Origin: CAYOZN01 sp964408455
GTDB lineage: Bacteria; Planctomycetota; Phycisphaerae; UBA1845; UTPLA1
Assembly: GCA_964408455.1 (NCBI GenBank)
Contig: CAYOZN010000001.1
Span: forward strand, 186,001-250,000
Direction: 5' to 3'
Length of the DNA: 64,000 bases
Part shown: piece by piece, positions 17,918 to 27,324 of the stretch
How positions within the stretch are numbered: the first letter of the stretch is position 1
How the letters are laid out: every line of letters starts with the position of its first letter
Program-made: the position numbers and the translations under genes
The notes under the pieces: generated by a model
Databases searched by the model: none
What the model saw: the letters and a program-made list of their open reading frames with translations, nothing else
What the model was told of the DNA's origin: nothing

Positions 17918-18684
17918 TGAACATCTCAAGCGACACGGAGTCCCCGGACGGCCTTTCGGTCAAGCAGTTGGAGGTGCTCGAGCACATCCGACTGTTCCGC
18001 ATTACGACCCAGCCGCTCGCACGGCGGGTCTGTTTCGAGCCCGATGCCACGCCCAGCGCCGTTGACAGTTTCTTCACGCGCCTGAGAAAGCGTGGACTGG
18101 TTCGCGCCGCGAAACTGGCGGGGACCGAGAAGTACTACTACCTCACCCGGCAGGCGTACCAGGGAGTCTTTAACGAGGCGATGACGAACGAGCGCGTGGG
18201 CAGCTACGCACTCGTCGAGTGGTTCGGCCGACTCCTTTTCTGCGCGCACAACCCGGAAGCTCGCAAGAAACTCCATTGGTCCGACTTCGAGCGCCTCTTT
18301 CCTCAATTGCAAGATGCCGGCCAGCAGCGGCGCCATGTGTTTTTCGTGGACAAGGAGACCGACATCGCTCGGCTGGGCCTGATTTACGTGGATTCCGCGA
18401 ACCGCTTCGACCGCGTGGTCAAGAGGATCCGCACGGAACTGGTCGGCAAACTGCTCTCCCGGGCCGCCTGGCGCGAGTATGTGATCGATGGAGACCGCCT
18501 TACCGTCGCCGTGGTCTGCACTGACGAACTGCGGGCGGCGCAACTTCGCGACGAGCTGGACGCACACACGCATTGGCCGCGCATCCGCTTCTGCTTCGAA
18601 GGATTCCGCGAACTCCTCCCCGTCGTGCTCCGTCGTCATGCCGAGTCCAATCGCGGCAGGCGGGCCAAGGAGGAGGGGACCTGA
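17911..18684 (+). CDS. Replic_Relax-like winged-helix protein, second of two
   Basis: The 257-residue protein has an N-terminal winged helix, GLSVKQLEVLEHIRLFRITTQPLARRVCFEPDATPSAVDSFFTRLRKRGLVRAA, and a C-terminal alpha/beta domain (VFFVDKETDIARLGLIYVDSANRFDRVVKRIRTELVGKL). The overall layout is like Replic_Relax proteins. ATG 17911 overlaps the previous stop codon, and its TGA overlaps the ATG of the TraG-like gene, so all three are translationally coupled. A role in preparing DNA for transfer by the downstream ATPase is inferred from the operon. Confidence 0.55.
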   Translation: MVVNISSDTESPDGLSVKQLEVLEHIRLFRITTQPLARRVCFEPDATPSAVDSFFTRLRKRGLVRAAKLAGTEKYYYLTRQAYQGVFNEAMTNERVGSYALVEWFGRLLFCAHNPEARKKLHWSDFERLFPQLQDAGQQRRHVFFVDKETDIARLGLIYVDSANRFDRVVKRIRTELVGKLLSRAAWREYVIDGDRLTVAVVCTDELRAAQLRDELDAHTHWPRIRFCFEGFRELLPVVLRRHAESNRGRRAKEEGT

Positions 18685-21566
18685 TGCTGCCAAACCTCGC
18701 CGAGACCCGCGACCCACTGAATCCCGAATTGCTGCCGCCTTCGGCCGCAAAGATGGAGCTAGGCTATCGCACCGCCACCGACCGGGAGGCGCTACCGCCG
18801 ATCTGGCGGCTACTGACGTACTCGTTCCTCTCAACCGTCGTGTTGTTTGTCTCACGACTGCTCCTGCAACTCCAGCATCCCAACCACGTACTCGCGGTGT
18901 TGGGTAGCGTTCAGGTCCTGTCGCTCACCGCCGCGATTGCCTGTTCGCGTCGAGGCCGCAAGATCAAGGCGCTGATCTCCGCACTCGCGTCGTCCGTCCT
19001 GATCGTCACCCTGCTCACACCGGATACACCCTGTCTACTCTTCATGGCTTGGTGCTTTGGGTCGGTGCCTGCGTTGTGGCTCGGGATATCGCTCCTTCAT
19101 CACGTTGCCTGTTGGCGCTCAGCTGACTTCCGCGTCGCAATCACCACCCGTCGCCGATTCTTAGCGGTCTGGAAGCCCGCGGCGATTCGTTGCCCGATAC
19201 GGCCGGGCGCGGCCGATCCAACGACCGTCCGTGCCCGCGAAGCGCATGAACACGATGCATTTCGCCAGCGGCTCGCGGCAATCATCGCGCTGTTGTGTTG
19301 CGGGTTTCTCATCCAACTCCTTGGCGCCCGCACGCTTGCGACTCCGCTCGTCACGCTCCTGCTGCTCACGCTGGTCTTCGCCGGATTCGCAGCGAACAGC
19401 GTTCTCTCTTTCTGCAGGGACTCGGGCCAGTCCTTACCCTCCGCTGCCATGGCTCTCGCAGAGGCTTGTCACCTCTGGTTCGGGTACAACCGCCACCGCA
19501 CACTCGCCGCCGGCGTTCTGGCCAGCCCGGCAGGCTCCTGCCAGGTTCGCGTGGTCAAATTTACCTTCGTATTCGTGATCTTCTGTGCCACGACATCGCT
19601 TGCCTGCTCGTACTTCTCACTGCCGCTCGCCCGATCGGGCGAGGAATTCGTCCGTCGCACGGTCACCCGCAAGGCCGATGGGGATTCTCCGTCGTACCTG
19701 TCCCCCTCAGCCCGTGCCCGCATCGCGGATACGCGGGCGTCCGCGATGCGCCGGCTCGGATCACCACTCGAAGGTCGCGTCCTACTCGGGTTGATTGTCG
19801 GTTTTTCCAACCTCTGGTCACGCGGTCTCGCCGCGACGATCACCTGCGCAGTACTCCCGCCGGCGCTCTTTGTCGCATTGCTTCTCGCACTGTGTGCCCG
19901 TGTTCTCCTGCACTTTGCGCACGCCTTCGGACCCGGCTCACCGTATCTTCGCGAGATTTCCGAGTGGGATGCGGCCGTCGAACGGCTCCGGCGATCGCGT
20001 GACAAGCTGGAGACCGAGCATGTGTGGCTCGGCGTCGCCGTGGAGACCGACTCGCCGGTGCTCATGCACAGGCAATTGGCCACCGAACACGTTCACTTGA
20101 TGGGCAGCACCGGCTCGAACAAGACCTCGATCGGCGTCACGCAACTGCTTCAGCAACTCATCGGTCCGGAGTCGTCCGTCCTGGTTCTCGACCTCAAGGG
20201 CGACATGGCGTTGTTCGAAGCGGCACGGTTGGCGGCCAGTGATGCCAAGGACCGCTTGGGCAACCCACGGCCAATTCGATTCCGCTGGTTTACGACGGAA
20301 ACCGAACGCTCCACCTACGTCTTCAATCCCTTCTGCCAATCGTACATGCGTGACATGGCCCGACTCGAACGCACCGAAATTCTCTCCAAGGCCCTGGGCC
20401 TTGAACACGGCGAAGGGTACGGCCGCGGACACTTTTCCCGGCAGAACCGCAATGCGCTGCTCAAACTCCTGAGCGCCTGCCCCGAAGTGGACTCCTTTCG
20501 CAAGCTCCATGAGGAGGGTCGCCGTCAGAAGAAGCTCTACACCAGTTGGGAGCGTGAACACGCGTCGGATTTCTTCTCCGTCATCCATACCTTTGCCAAC
20601 ATTGACGCGCTCAACGTGTCCCAACGCGATCGCGTGGACGGCAGCGTCCTCGACTCCGCCATCGACATGAGCGAACTTATCCGACAACCGAATATCCTCT
20701 TTTTCCGGCTGCCCGCCACGTCGCAATCCGCCGCGAACCGTGAGGTCGGCAAGCTCGCCATCCACTGTCTTCTCACAGCGGCGCGACAAGCCGGCGCCGT
20801 GCGGCGGCAGCTATTCATCGTGATTGACGAGTTCCAGCAACTCGTCTCCGCCGACTTGGCCATCATTCTGCAGCAAGCCCGCTCCTACGGTATCGGCGTG
20901 ATCATGGCGCACCAAACCCAGAGCGACTTGCAGCTTCCCGACGCCAATATGATGGAGGTCGTGGAGGAAAACTCGCACTTCAAGCAGATCTTCTCGGTGA
21001 ACGACCTCGACCACCGCCAGGCGCTGGAGAAGCTCTCCGGCGAGGCGCTTTATCACCTTGCCGGTTGGGAACAGGACTATGACTTGTATCGTCAAGGCGT
21101 GATTTCCCCAGACGCGGGCATATCGCCAGACGACGTGCTCGACTCCTTGTCGGTCAGGATGATCCCGCAGATCGGTCCGCGACTGAGCGCCAACGATTTG
21201 ATCGCCATGAGTGCACGGCAGAACGTCTGCATGGTGCAGTTCAAGCGCAACGTCGGCTACGGCCAATACGACGGATTCCCGTTTCTTGTGCGTACGGACT
21301 ACCACATCACCCGCGAGGAATATCAACGACGCATCGCCACTCCGTGGCCCGCTCCCGAGTCCGCCTGTGGAACGATCGTGGCGCCGCTTCCACCGGAATT
21401 CTTTTTCTACCAGGTCAGCGTCGAGAAGCCCAAGCTCGACCGTCAGATCCCATTGCCATTCACAAAAATCGATTCTCCCGTGACAAATCCGCCGTCGCCG
21501 TCCGGTCTATCCGTGGACCCAGCGACGGTGCGGAATCCGATCGCCGAGGCGTTGGATGCTCAATAA
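18684..21566 (+). CDS. TraG/VirD4-like membrane DNA-translocase ATPase
   Basis: This 960-residue protein has several hydrophobic segments in its first 430 residues, then a RecA-like ATPase domain. Walker A is GSTGSNKTS near residues 474-482 (Asn where Gly or Ala is commoner), followed by VLVLDLKGDMALFEAA. Walker B is LFIVIDEFQQL near 710, followed by ARSYGIGVIMAHQTQSDL, typical of type IV coupling proteins. ATG 18684 overlaps the preceding stop as TGATG and has AAGGAGGAGG upstream. It probably pumps DNA through the membrane during conjugation. No mating-pair or relaxase genes are visible nearby, so it may depend on outside partners. Confidence 0.82.
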   Translation: MLPNLAETRDPLNPELLPPSAAKMELGYRTATDREALPPIWRLLTYSFLSTVVLFVSRLLLQLQHPNHVLAVLGSVQVLSLTAAIACSRRGRKIKALISALASSVLIVTLLTPDTPCLLFMAWCFGSVPALWLGISLLHHVACWRSADFRVAITTRRRFLAVWKPAAIRCPIRPGAADPTTVRAREAHEHDAFRQRLAAIIALLCCGFLIQLLGARTLATPLVTLLLLTLVFAGFAANSVLSFCRDSGQSLPSAAMALAEACHLWFGYNRHRTLAAGVLASPAGSCQVRVVKFTFVFVIFCATTSLACSYFSLPLARSGEEFVRRTVTRKADGDSPSYLSPSARARIADTRASAMRRLGSPLEGRVLLGLIVGFSNLWSRGLAATITCAVLPPALFVALLLALCARVLLHFAHAFGPGSPYLREISEWDAAVERLRRSRDKLETEHVWLGVAVETDSPVLMHRQLATEHVHLMGSTGSNKTSIGVTQLLQQLIGPESSVLVLDLKGDMALFEAARLAASDAKDRLGNPRPIRFRWFTTETERSTYVFNPFCQSYMRDMARLERTEILSKALGLEHGEGYGRGHFSRQNRNALLKLLSACPEVDSFRKLHEEGRRQKKLYTSWEREHASDFFSVIHTFANIDALNVSQRDRVDGSVLDSAIDMSELIRQPNILFFRLPATSQSAANREVGKLAIHCLLTAARQAGAVRRQLFIVIDEFQQLVSADLAIILQQARSYGIGVIMAHQTQSDLQLPDANMMEVVEENSHFKQIFSVNDLDHRQALEKLSGEALYHLAGWEQDYDLYRQGVISPDAGISPDDVLDSLSVRMIPQIGPRLSANDLIAMSARQNVCMVQFKRNVGYGQYDGFPFLVRTDYHITREEYQRRIATPWPAPESACGTIVAPLPPEFFFYQVSVEKPKLDRQIPLPFTKIDSPVTNPPSPSGLSVDPATVRNPIAEALDAQ

Positions 21567-21576
21567 GGAGGTTTCC

Positions 21577-22875
21577 ATGACCCCATCTACCCAGAACGAA
21601 ACGGAACGACGCCACCTGCGCACCATCGTCACATGGCTCTTTGTCGCCCTGACATTTCTCGCGTTCGTGCATCTCATCTCCCCGCTATTTAGCGGCAGCC
21701 CGGCGGCAACCCCCATTTCGACCGCGCCCCCGCCGCCGGCCCAGTCCACCACCGCATCTCCAAGCGTCGTGACGACCGCGCAAGACGCCACCGCCGCCCT
21801 CGTCGATGCACAGACCGCGGCGACGGCCCTGCGCGTTGCAGAAGAGGCTCGCGCCCTCTCCCGGTCCAAGTTGCAGCACTTGCGACACCAGGCCGATGAC
21901 GTGCTGCAGCTCAGCAACGTGTTTGAACAGGAGTGTGACCGCTGGCACGCTCTGGCTTCCGAGATTCTCTCGGACGAGCGCGGTAAACGCTTGGCAACGG
22001 ACATCAATGCCGTCCAGGCGTACCGCGCGCTCTCCGCCGTTGAACGTCCCGATCGCGCGGCCGCAACCCAGGCGCGAGCCCGGGTTGAACAATTGACCAA
22101 GCCGGTAGACGCCGCCATTCAGGCCGACGACTCAGCCTACATGCCCTCGCCCGAACTCGTGGCCGCCTTGAATGCCGAGCAGCGACAGGTCGCTCAGGCT
22201 GCCGACCTGTATCGCCGCGCCACCGCGCAACTGGAGGGCCTCGCTGCAGCCGCTCAAGGCAATGCCGGCGACAAGACACTGGCCGCCGTTATCCAATCCC
22301 TCATCGCCGAGGAGGCGCGGGTTGAGGCCAACGCAGTCGCCACCGCACGGGAAGAGGCAATGCGCATGGTGCGGCAGCAGCTTGCTGAAGCCGAGGCTGC
22401 CAAGGTGCGCGAGATCGGCAATTCCGAGGTTCACCGTGTCCGCGCTGAGCAGAGCGCTGCCACGAAGCGCCTCGATGCCGAGGCCATCCGAACACGTCAG
22501 CAGGGCGAACGCGATCGATTGAAACAGCTCGCGGCTGACCCGGACATTCAAGCCAAGTTCGCCCCGTTCCTCTCGCCCGGTCGGCGCTACCCCGCCCAAT
22601 ACGAAGGAAGCGTCCGATGGCTTGAGCGCAAGCCCCGTGGGCGCACGGAACCCAAGCCCGTCACGTTGCGCGAGCTTGAAGGCGCTCTCATCCTGGAGCG
22701 GTTTGAGAACTTCGTCGCTGCGGCCACGAACTCGAAGTCGCGCAGCACGAACGATCGGCCGCCGTGGCCGCTTCCAACCTCGTCGGCCGACTGGGATCGT
22801 TATCGACAGGACTTCGAGCTGTTCCAGCAGCTCGTCCCGGTCTGGGTCGAAATGCAGGTAATTCGCCGTCAGTGA
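21577..22875 (+). CDS. Membrane-anchored coiled-coil protein of the transfer operon
   Basis: The 432-residue protein has one N-terminal membrane helix (TWLFVALTFLAFVHLISPLF, residues about 18-37), a Pro/Ala/Thr-rich linker, and then long Ala/Glu/Gln/Arg-rich helices (for example RVEANAVATAREEAMRMVRQQLAEAEAAKVREI) that predict coiled coil to about residue 320. The last 100 residues are compact (SVRWLERKPRGRTEPKPVTLRELEGALILERFENFV). ATG 21577 follows AAGGAGG; an in-frame ATG at 21556 would overlap the upstream gene. Its place after the translocase suggests a structural partner, but the family is not recognised. Confidence 0.6.
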   Translation: MTPSTQNETERRHLRTIVTWLFVALTFLAFVHLISPLFSGSPAATPISTAPPPPAQSTTASPSVVTTAQDATAALVDAQTAATALRVAEEARALSRSKLQHLRHQADDVLQLSNVFEQECDRWHALASEILSDERGKRLATDINAVQAYRALSAVERPDRAAATQARARVEQLTKPVDAAIQADDSAYMPSPELVAALNAEQRQVAQAADLYRRATAQLEGLAAAAQGNAGDKTLAAVIQSLIAEEARVEANAVATAREEAMRMVRQQLAEAEAAKVREIGNSEVHRVRAEQSAATKRLDAEAIRTRQQGERDRLKQLAADPDIQAKFAPFLSPGRRYPAQYEGSVRWLERKPRGRTEPKPVTLRELEGALILERFENFVAAATNSKSRSTNDRPPWPLPTSSADWDRYRQDFELFQQLVPVWVEMQVIRRQ

Positions 22876-23012
22876 GCCGTCGCCGGTTGTCCGCGAACCC
22901 TGGTTGCGGGCGAAAAGCCGACCCGGCACGGGGCTTTGCCGCGTGTCCCGAATGAACGCGACGAAGCTCAGAAGGCACGGCGCCACGTTCCGCATTGTTT
23001 CAACGCCATGAT

Positions 23013-23034
23013 CCCCCTCGTTGGGGGTTCATTT
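23013..23034 (+). terminator. Possible terminator after the transfer operon
   Basis: CCCCC (23013-23017), loop TCGTT, GGGGG (23023-23027), then a T-rich run to 23034. The stem is short, so this is tentative. The surrounding 22876-23209 shows no gene. Confidence 0.35.
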
Positions 23035-23209
23035 TCCGCCCAAGCGCCAGGGGCGTGAGAATAGAAACGGCGCTCTATCGGGCAACCAGGTTCCTCAACA
23101 TGGATTACTTTCCGCATCCACGCACGCATTCAGCGAGCACCCGGGCTTTTGCTCGTGTGCTCGGTGGAAGTGGCAGGAGGCGGTGTAACCCAAATGCAAA
23201 GGAGGTCCT

Positions 23210-23503
23210 ATGTGGCCCTATAGAAAAAAAGGTCGGAAGTACTCTCAGCCCGGCGGAAAACCTGTACATGTGATCCATGCATGGCCATTCAGCCGAGTCC
23301 ACGCGGCGGTGTGGCTGAACTCGGATCACCAGGGTAACAGCATCCCCAAAATCTCCATTCGCAAGAAGGTGAAAATGGGGAAAAACCGGTATGAGTACAA
23401 GAGCACTTTTGATGCCGCCGACATCGGTCAGGTTGCCATGTGTGCAATCAAGACCCATCGGTGGCTGCGCAGTGGTGCTCAACTTCGCATCAAAGTGAAG
23501 TAA
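23210..23503 (+). CDS. Small hypothetical protein, member 1 of an element-borne family
   Basis: The 97-residue basic protein has a strong AAAGGAGG ribosome-binding site and a perfect terminator, so it is a real single-gene unit. Its core VHAAVWLNSDHQGN ... YEYKSTFDAADIGQVAMCAIKTHRWL aligns with the protein at 32219-32515 (IKATIWANEVEGG ... WAQSDSFGRDDLPLVAKVTDMAHTWI). It shares the AxxW-x-N start, the central aromatic/SF box and the final H-x-W. Decayed copies lie at 38651 and 39689. Function unknown. Confidence 0.7.
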   Translation: MWPYRKKGRKYSQPGGKPVHVIHAWPFSRVHAAVWLNSDHQGNSIPKISIRKKVKMGKNRYEYKSTFDAADIGQVAMCAIKTHRWLRSGAQLRIKVK

Positions 23504-23520
23504 CTTCCGCCTCAACAAGG

Positions 23521-23562
23521 CACCCCGAAGAGTCCATCGACTCTCTCGGGGTGTCTCCTTTT
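23521..23562 (+). terminator. Rho-independent terminator
   Basis: CACCCCGAAGAGT (23521-23533) pairs with ACTCT (23540-23544) and TCGGGGTG (23546-23553), 13 pairs with one bulged C, a 6-nt loop and then CTCCTTTT. It closes the small-protein gene 18 nt upstream. The following 23563-23824 shows no gene. Confidence 0.9.
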
Positions 23563-23824
23563 GCGCAGATCGCTTAGCAGCCCTTTCAGCCACTCGCGGC
23601 CGGAACCGCACGCGGAATCCCGGGTGGCTCCGCCAAGGCTCCCTGCCGCAATGAGTTGCACGAGCTTGTTGGCTCGGGGAGGCCCCCCTGCACCCTCCAT
23701 CAACGATTCCTAAAACGAGCCCGAATGGGTGGTACTCGTGCCTACCTAGACGTAGAATGCGACCGTTCCGCCCCGGCACGAACAGTGAGGCGTCGCAACC
23801 GATTGCCATCAATGGATTTACGCA

Positions 23825-24862
23825 ATGGAATCCACGCACAACATATCCCGCTGGCTCGCCGAGGTGAACACTGGGCGCCTGGCGCCAGAAGCGCTGAACA
23901 AGCTCATGCAGCGCCTTTACCCGATTTCGTTCGGCCGGGCCAAGAGCAAACGCCTCCAAGACGCGGATGCCGCGAGCGTGGAACAAAAAGTGGTTCTGGG
24001 CATCTTCAAGAAACTCGCAAGCGGCTCAATCCATGCCACCAATCGCGGCGAGTTCTTCGCCTTGGCAGCGAAGTTCGCGCACGACGAGATCATCAATCGC
24101 TTCCGCCAAAACGCTAAACGACCGGCGTCGCTCGACGGCATTCTCATCGGTGACGAGTACGTCCCGTTTGACAGCCCGCTCACGGATTGGCTGGGCGGTA
24201 AGGAGCCAACTGAGGAAGAGGAGGATGCGTGCAATGAACTGGAGCGCCGCTTGACGGCATCGCTTGACGACGAGCAGCTCGCGGTCTTCCGCATGCGCAT
24301 CGAGGAGGATCTCGACCCCAAAGACATCGCCACGCGGCTCAACAAGAGCAAGGAAACTGTCTATCGCATCCTGCGATCGATCGCCGACCGGCTGGTGACC
24401 GTTTCCGACGACAGCGAGATTGCTTGGCTCCGAGCCGAAAGCAGCCGTCCGGAAGCGCAATCCGTTTGTGCATCGCTGGCTGAGTTGATCGACTCGATTC
24501 GGCAGGCGGTTTTGAACGAATGGCTTCGCGGCGACCATCCGACGGACATCGCCAAGAGCATCCGCAGCACCGACAACCGCACCTATCGGCTACTTCACGA
24601 GATCGACAACATCATCTACGTACTTCGTCGCCAACCCGCGCTGGACGCCCTTCGTCAGCAGCTCCAGAACGCTTCAAACGTTGAAACACGGGACTCGTTG
24701 CTCAGGATTATCAAGAAGCGCAAGTGGCCCATCTTCGAGTCTTGGGTCGGCGGACAAACGCCGTTGCAACTCGCGGAGTCACAAAACCGCGAAGTTCCAC
24801 TCGTGTACGCCGTGCTGCGCGAGATTCACGAATTGTCGAGGGCCATCCGCCGAGTCATTTGA
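23825..24862 (+). CDS. Sigma-70-family (ECF-type) sigma factor
   Basis: The 345-residue protein has a region-2-like helix set (VEQKVVLGIFKKLASG...FALAAKFAHDEIINRFRQNAKR) and a region-4 helix-turn-helix (LDDEQLAVFRMRIEEDLDPKDIATRLNKSKETVYRILRSIADRLV). It is nearly twice the usual ECF length: about 140 extra residues contain two more HTH-like blocks (LRGDHPTDIAKSIRSTDNRTYRLLHEID and WVGGQTPLQLAESQNREVPLVYAVLREIH). Its TGA overlaps the ATG of the kinase gene. In Planctomycetota, ECF sigma factors are often controlled by linked Ser/Thr kinases, so phosphorylation control is likely. Confidence 0.82.
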   Translation: MESTHNISRWLAEVNTGRLAPEALNKLMQRLYPISFGRAKSKRLQDADAASVEQKVVLGIFKKLASGSIHATNRGEFFALAAKFAHDEIINRFRQNAKRPASLDGILIGDEYVPFDSPLTDWLGGKEPTEEEEDACNELERRLTASLDDEQLAVFRMRIEEDLDPKDIATRLNKSKETVYRILRSIADRLVTVSDDSEIAWLRAESSRPEAQSVCASLAELIDSIRQAVLNEWLRGDHPTDIAKSIRSTDNRTYRLLHEIDNIIYVLRRQPALDALRQQLQNASNVETRDSLLRIIKKRKWPIFESWVGGQTPLQLAESQNREVPLVYAVLREIHELSRAIRRVI

Positions 24863-27303
24863 TGCCGCGGTTTCCCGAATGGACTATCCTGACAGAGTCC
24901 GAGCGCTGTCGCGTCGATGCGGCGGCCGATGAGGCCGTTCGCGCCGGGACGCTCGTGGAACTCGCCGCGGTGCTTGTGGCCTTGGCGCCCTTTGAAGGGG
25001 TTGCCCGTCGTGCGTTGCTGCGCACGCTGCTGCGCGAACATTTCGAGGCGTGCGAGGCCGCAGGCCGGCCGCTTCCGGTCATATCCAACTACCTGAAGCA
25101 CTTACCGGATGACTCCGAACAGGCCGTCGTACGCGAAGTCTTCGCCCAGCAACTCCCAACGCTCAGCGTCGAGATTGTTCGCGAAATCGGCCGCGGCGGG
25201 ATGGGCGTCGTTTATGAGGCGCGTCAACCGTCCCTTGGCAACCGGCGTGTTGCGGTCAAGACCATCGACTCGACAGCGCTGCGACACGCCGCTCTCTGGG
25301 TACGGCTCCGCGAAGAAGTTGATGCCCTCGCGCAATTGCACAGCCAAAACATCGTCACCGTCCATCAGGTCGGCCTGCTGGACGGGCAGGTCGCGTTCGT
25401 AATGGAGCTTGCCGAGCGAAACCTCGAACAGGTCACCGCCGGCCGTCCCCAGAATCAGCGCGAGTCCGCGGAGATTGTTCGACTGCTCGCCCTCGCGGTG
25501 CAGTCGGCCCATGAGCACTCGAAACGCATCATCCACCGCGACCTCAAACCATCGAACGTGCTGGTCATGTCCGATGGAGCCCACAAGATCGCCGACTTCG
25601 GCCTCCTGCAATCAGCCAGGGAAGCGCCTGCCGAGCAATCTGAGAGCGTTGTTGGTTCACCGGGCTTTCTGGCCCCCGAACAGGTCAAAGGTGAACCCAC
25701 CACGTTTGCCACCGATGTCTGGGGTCTGGGCGGAATACTTCATTACCTGCTCACCGGCGCGCCGCCATTTGCCAAACGCCGCGACCGCATCGACGACGTT
25801 GTATCAAGCCAGCTCCAGCCGCCGTCGCTTCGCCGCCTCCAAGCCGGCGGCGACCCGCTCGAACCACGGCTGGAAGCGGTCCTGTGTAAATGCCTGATGA
25901 AAACCCCGAACGATCGATACGAACAGGCGATCGAGCTTGCCCGAGACCTACAGCGTTTTCTGCAAGAGAAAGAAGTACTGGCGCCGCCGCCTCCCCATCA
26001 CAGACCCAAGAATTCGCGTGTGCCATGGATCGTCGGCGCGACCGCGCTGGTTCTTGCCGTCTGCTCCTTTCCCTTGCTCCGCGATGTCTTTCTTCCCGAT
26101 CCCGATTCCGCCCTGCGCCCGTCGCCCAGCACATCCGTTGCGTCGTCCGACGAACCAGCCGTCCAGTCGCCTGAGATGTCCACCAACTCGCCGCCGCAAG
26201 AAGGCGCGACGGTTTCCACGTCCTCGGACCGAAGCCTTGCCGCGCGTCTCGAACAGTCGATCGATGCGATGCGCCCGCTCGCACGCCGAGTTGAGAACGC
26301 TTGCCAGGAGTTTCGGTCACGGTTGGACGATGCCAGCGACTTGGCCCTGCCGGAGTTCAAGACCCGTTGGCAGGAGTTGATCGCGCGTCAGCCGCCAGTC
26401 ACCGGATGGATGCTGGATACGCTGCTCACGCGGGTCGAGTCGCTGCACCGAGCCATCGGCACAGAGCAAACGTCCCAAGCGCTGAAACAGCTTTCGGCGG
26501 AGGTGTCGACAAGACAGACCGAGTTGGAAGAGTTCGGCGCGATGCTCGACCGGGACTTGGCTGCCTTGGACGCGGACTTGAAGAAGAAGCGACTCGCCCG
26601 CGTTGACCCGCCGGCCGGTCCGCCGCCAACTGACAAGCCCAATTCGTTGCCGGACAACTCGCGAACGGCATCGAAGGAAACTGACGGCGCTGCCGGCGAT
26701 ACGACCACTCGGCGATCGCCGCATGAAGTCCGTCCGCCTGCAAACCTGACCGACCAGAGCAAAGAAGCTCCGATGTCCGCCGCCGACGTTGTTTTCTTCA
26801 CCCGCAGCTTCGACAGGGATTTCAGCGCGCCATCCACTCAGTTCACGTTGAACGTGGATGACGCGAGCGACGTGTGGCTGTTTGTGCCCACGGACCTGGA
26901 GCCCGAGATACGCAGTGACCCCAAGGCCAGTTTCCTCGAAGACTGGATGTTTGAGTGGACGCCAGTTGCCGGCCGAGGTGTCCAGAAAGAGTTTCGATTC
27001 AAACGTGCGCTCCGGGCGCGTTACAACGCCGGCGGTCAGACCAAGGATGTGACGCTCGATGAACGCGGCAGTTCCTGCTCGGGCGAGGTCGCCCGCCGCT
27101 TCTGGACGAAAGGCAAGTATCACTTCATCGCCGAGCCGAAGCGCATGTCGCTCCACCATCAGACGCGCCCGTACGCCGAGAGCCCGGGCCGCAGGGCACA
27201 GGACGTCAAGTTCTATTGGGCCGGATCGACCAAGAACCACTACTCGCTGTCGCTCTCCGACGGAAACGCTCTGGTCTGGAGCCTCGTACCGCTGAACGAA
27301 TAG
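24862..27303 (+). CDS. Transmembrane Hanks-type Ser/Thr protein kinase
   Basis: The 813-residue kinase has a Gly-rich loop GRGGMGVVYEA near residue 110, catalytic HRDLKPSN near 226, DFG near 245, and GSPGFLAPEQ. About 100 residues precede the kinase domain. One membrane helix (VPWIVGATALVLAVCSFPLL, about 388-408) separates it from a large outer part with a Ser/Pro-rich linker, a helical stretch and a C-terminal beta-rich domain (SRSFDRDFSAPSTQFTLNVDDASDVWLFVP to the end). ATG 24862 overlaps the sigma factor stop codon. It probably senses an outside signal and phosphorylates the coupled sigma factor. Confidence 0.9.
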   Translation: MPRFPEWTILTESERCRVDAAADEAVRAGTLVELAAVLVALAPFEGVARRALLRTLLREHFEACEAAGRPLPVISNYLKHLPDDSEQAVVREVFAQQLPTLSVEIVREIGRGGMGVVYEARQPSLGNRRVAVKTIDSTALRHAALWVRLREEVDALAQLHSQNIVTVHQVGLLDGQVAFVMELAERNLEQVTAGRPQNQRESAEIVRLLALAVQSAHEHSKRIIHRDLKPSNVLVMSDGAHKIADFGLLQSAREAPAEQSESVVGSPGFLAPEQVKGEPTTFATDVWGLGGILHYLLTGAPPFAKRRDRIDDVVSSQLQPPSLRRLQAGGDPLEPRLEAVLCKCLMKTPNDRYEQAIELARDLQRFLQEKEVLAPPPPHHRPKNSRVPWIVGATALVLAVCSFPLLRDVFLPDPDSALRPSPSTSVASSDEPAVQSPEMSTNSPPQEGATVSTSSDRSLAARLEQSIDAMRPLARRVENACQEFRSRLDDASDLALPEFKTRWQELIARQPPVTGWMLDTLLTRVESLHRAIGTEQTSQALKQLSAEVSTRQTELEEFGAMLDRDLAALDADLKKKRLARVDPPAGPPPTDKPNSLPDNSRTASKETDGAAGDTTTRRSPHEVRPPANLTDQSKEAPMSAADVVFFTRSFDRDFSAPSTQFTLNVDDASDVWLFVPTDLEPEIRSDPKASFLEDWMFEWTPVAGRGVQKEFRFKRALRARYNAGGQTKDVTLDERGSSCSGEVARRFWTKGKYHFIAEPKRMSLHHQTRPYAESPGRRAQDVKFYWAGSTKNHYSLSLSDGNALVWSLVPLNE

Positions 27304-27324
27304 CGCTTCGCCGATAAACGCGAT

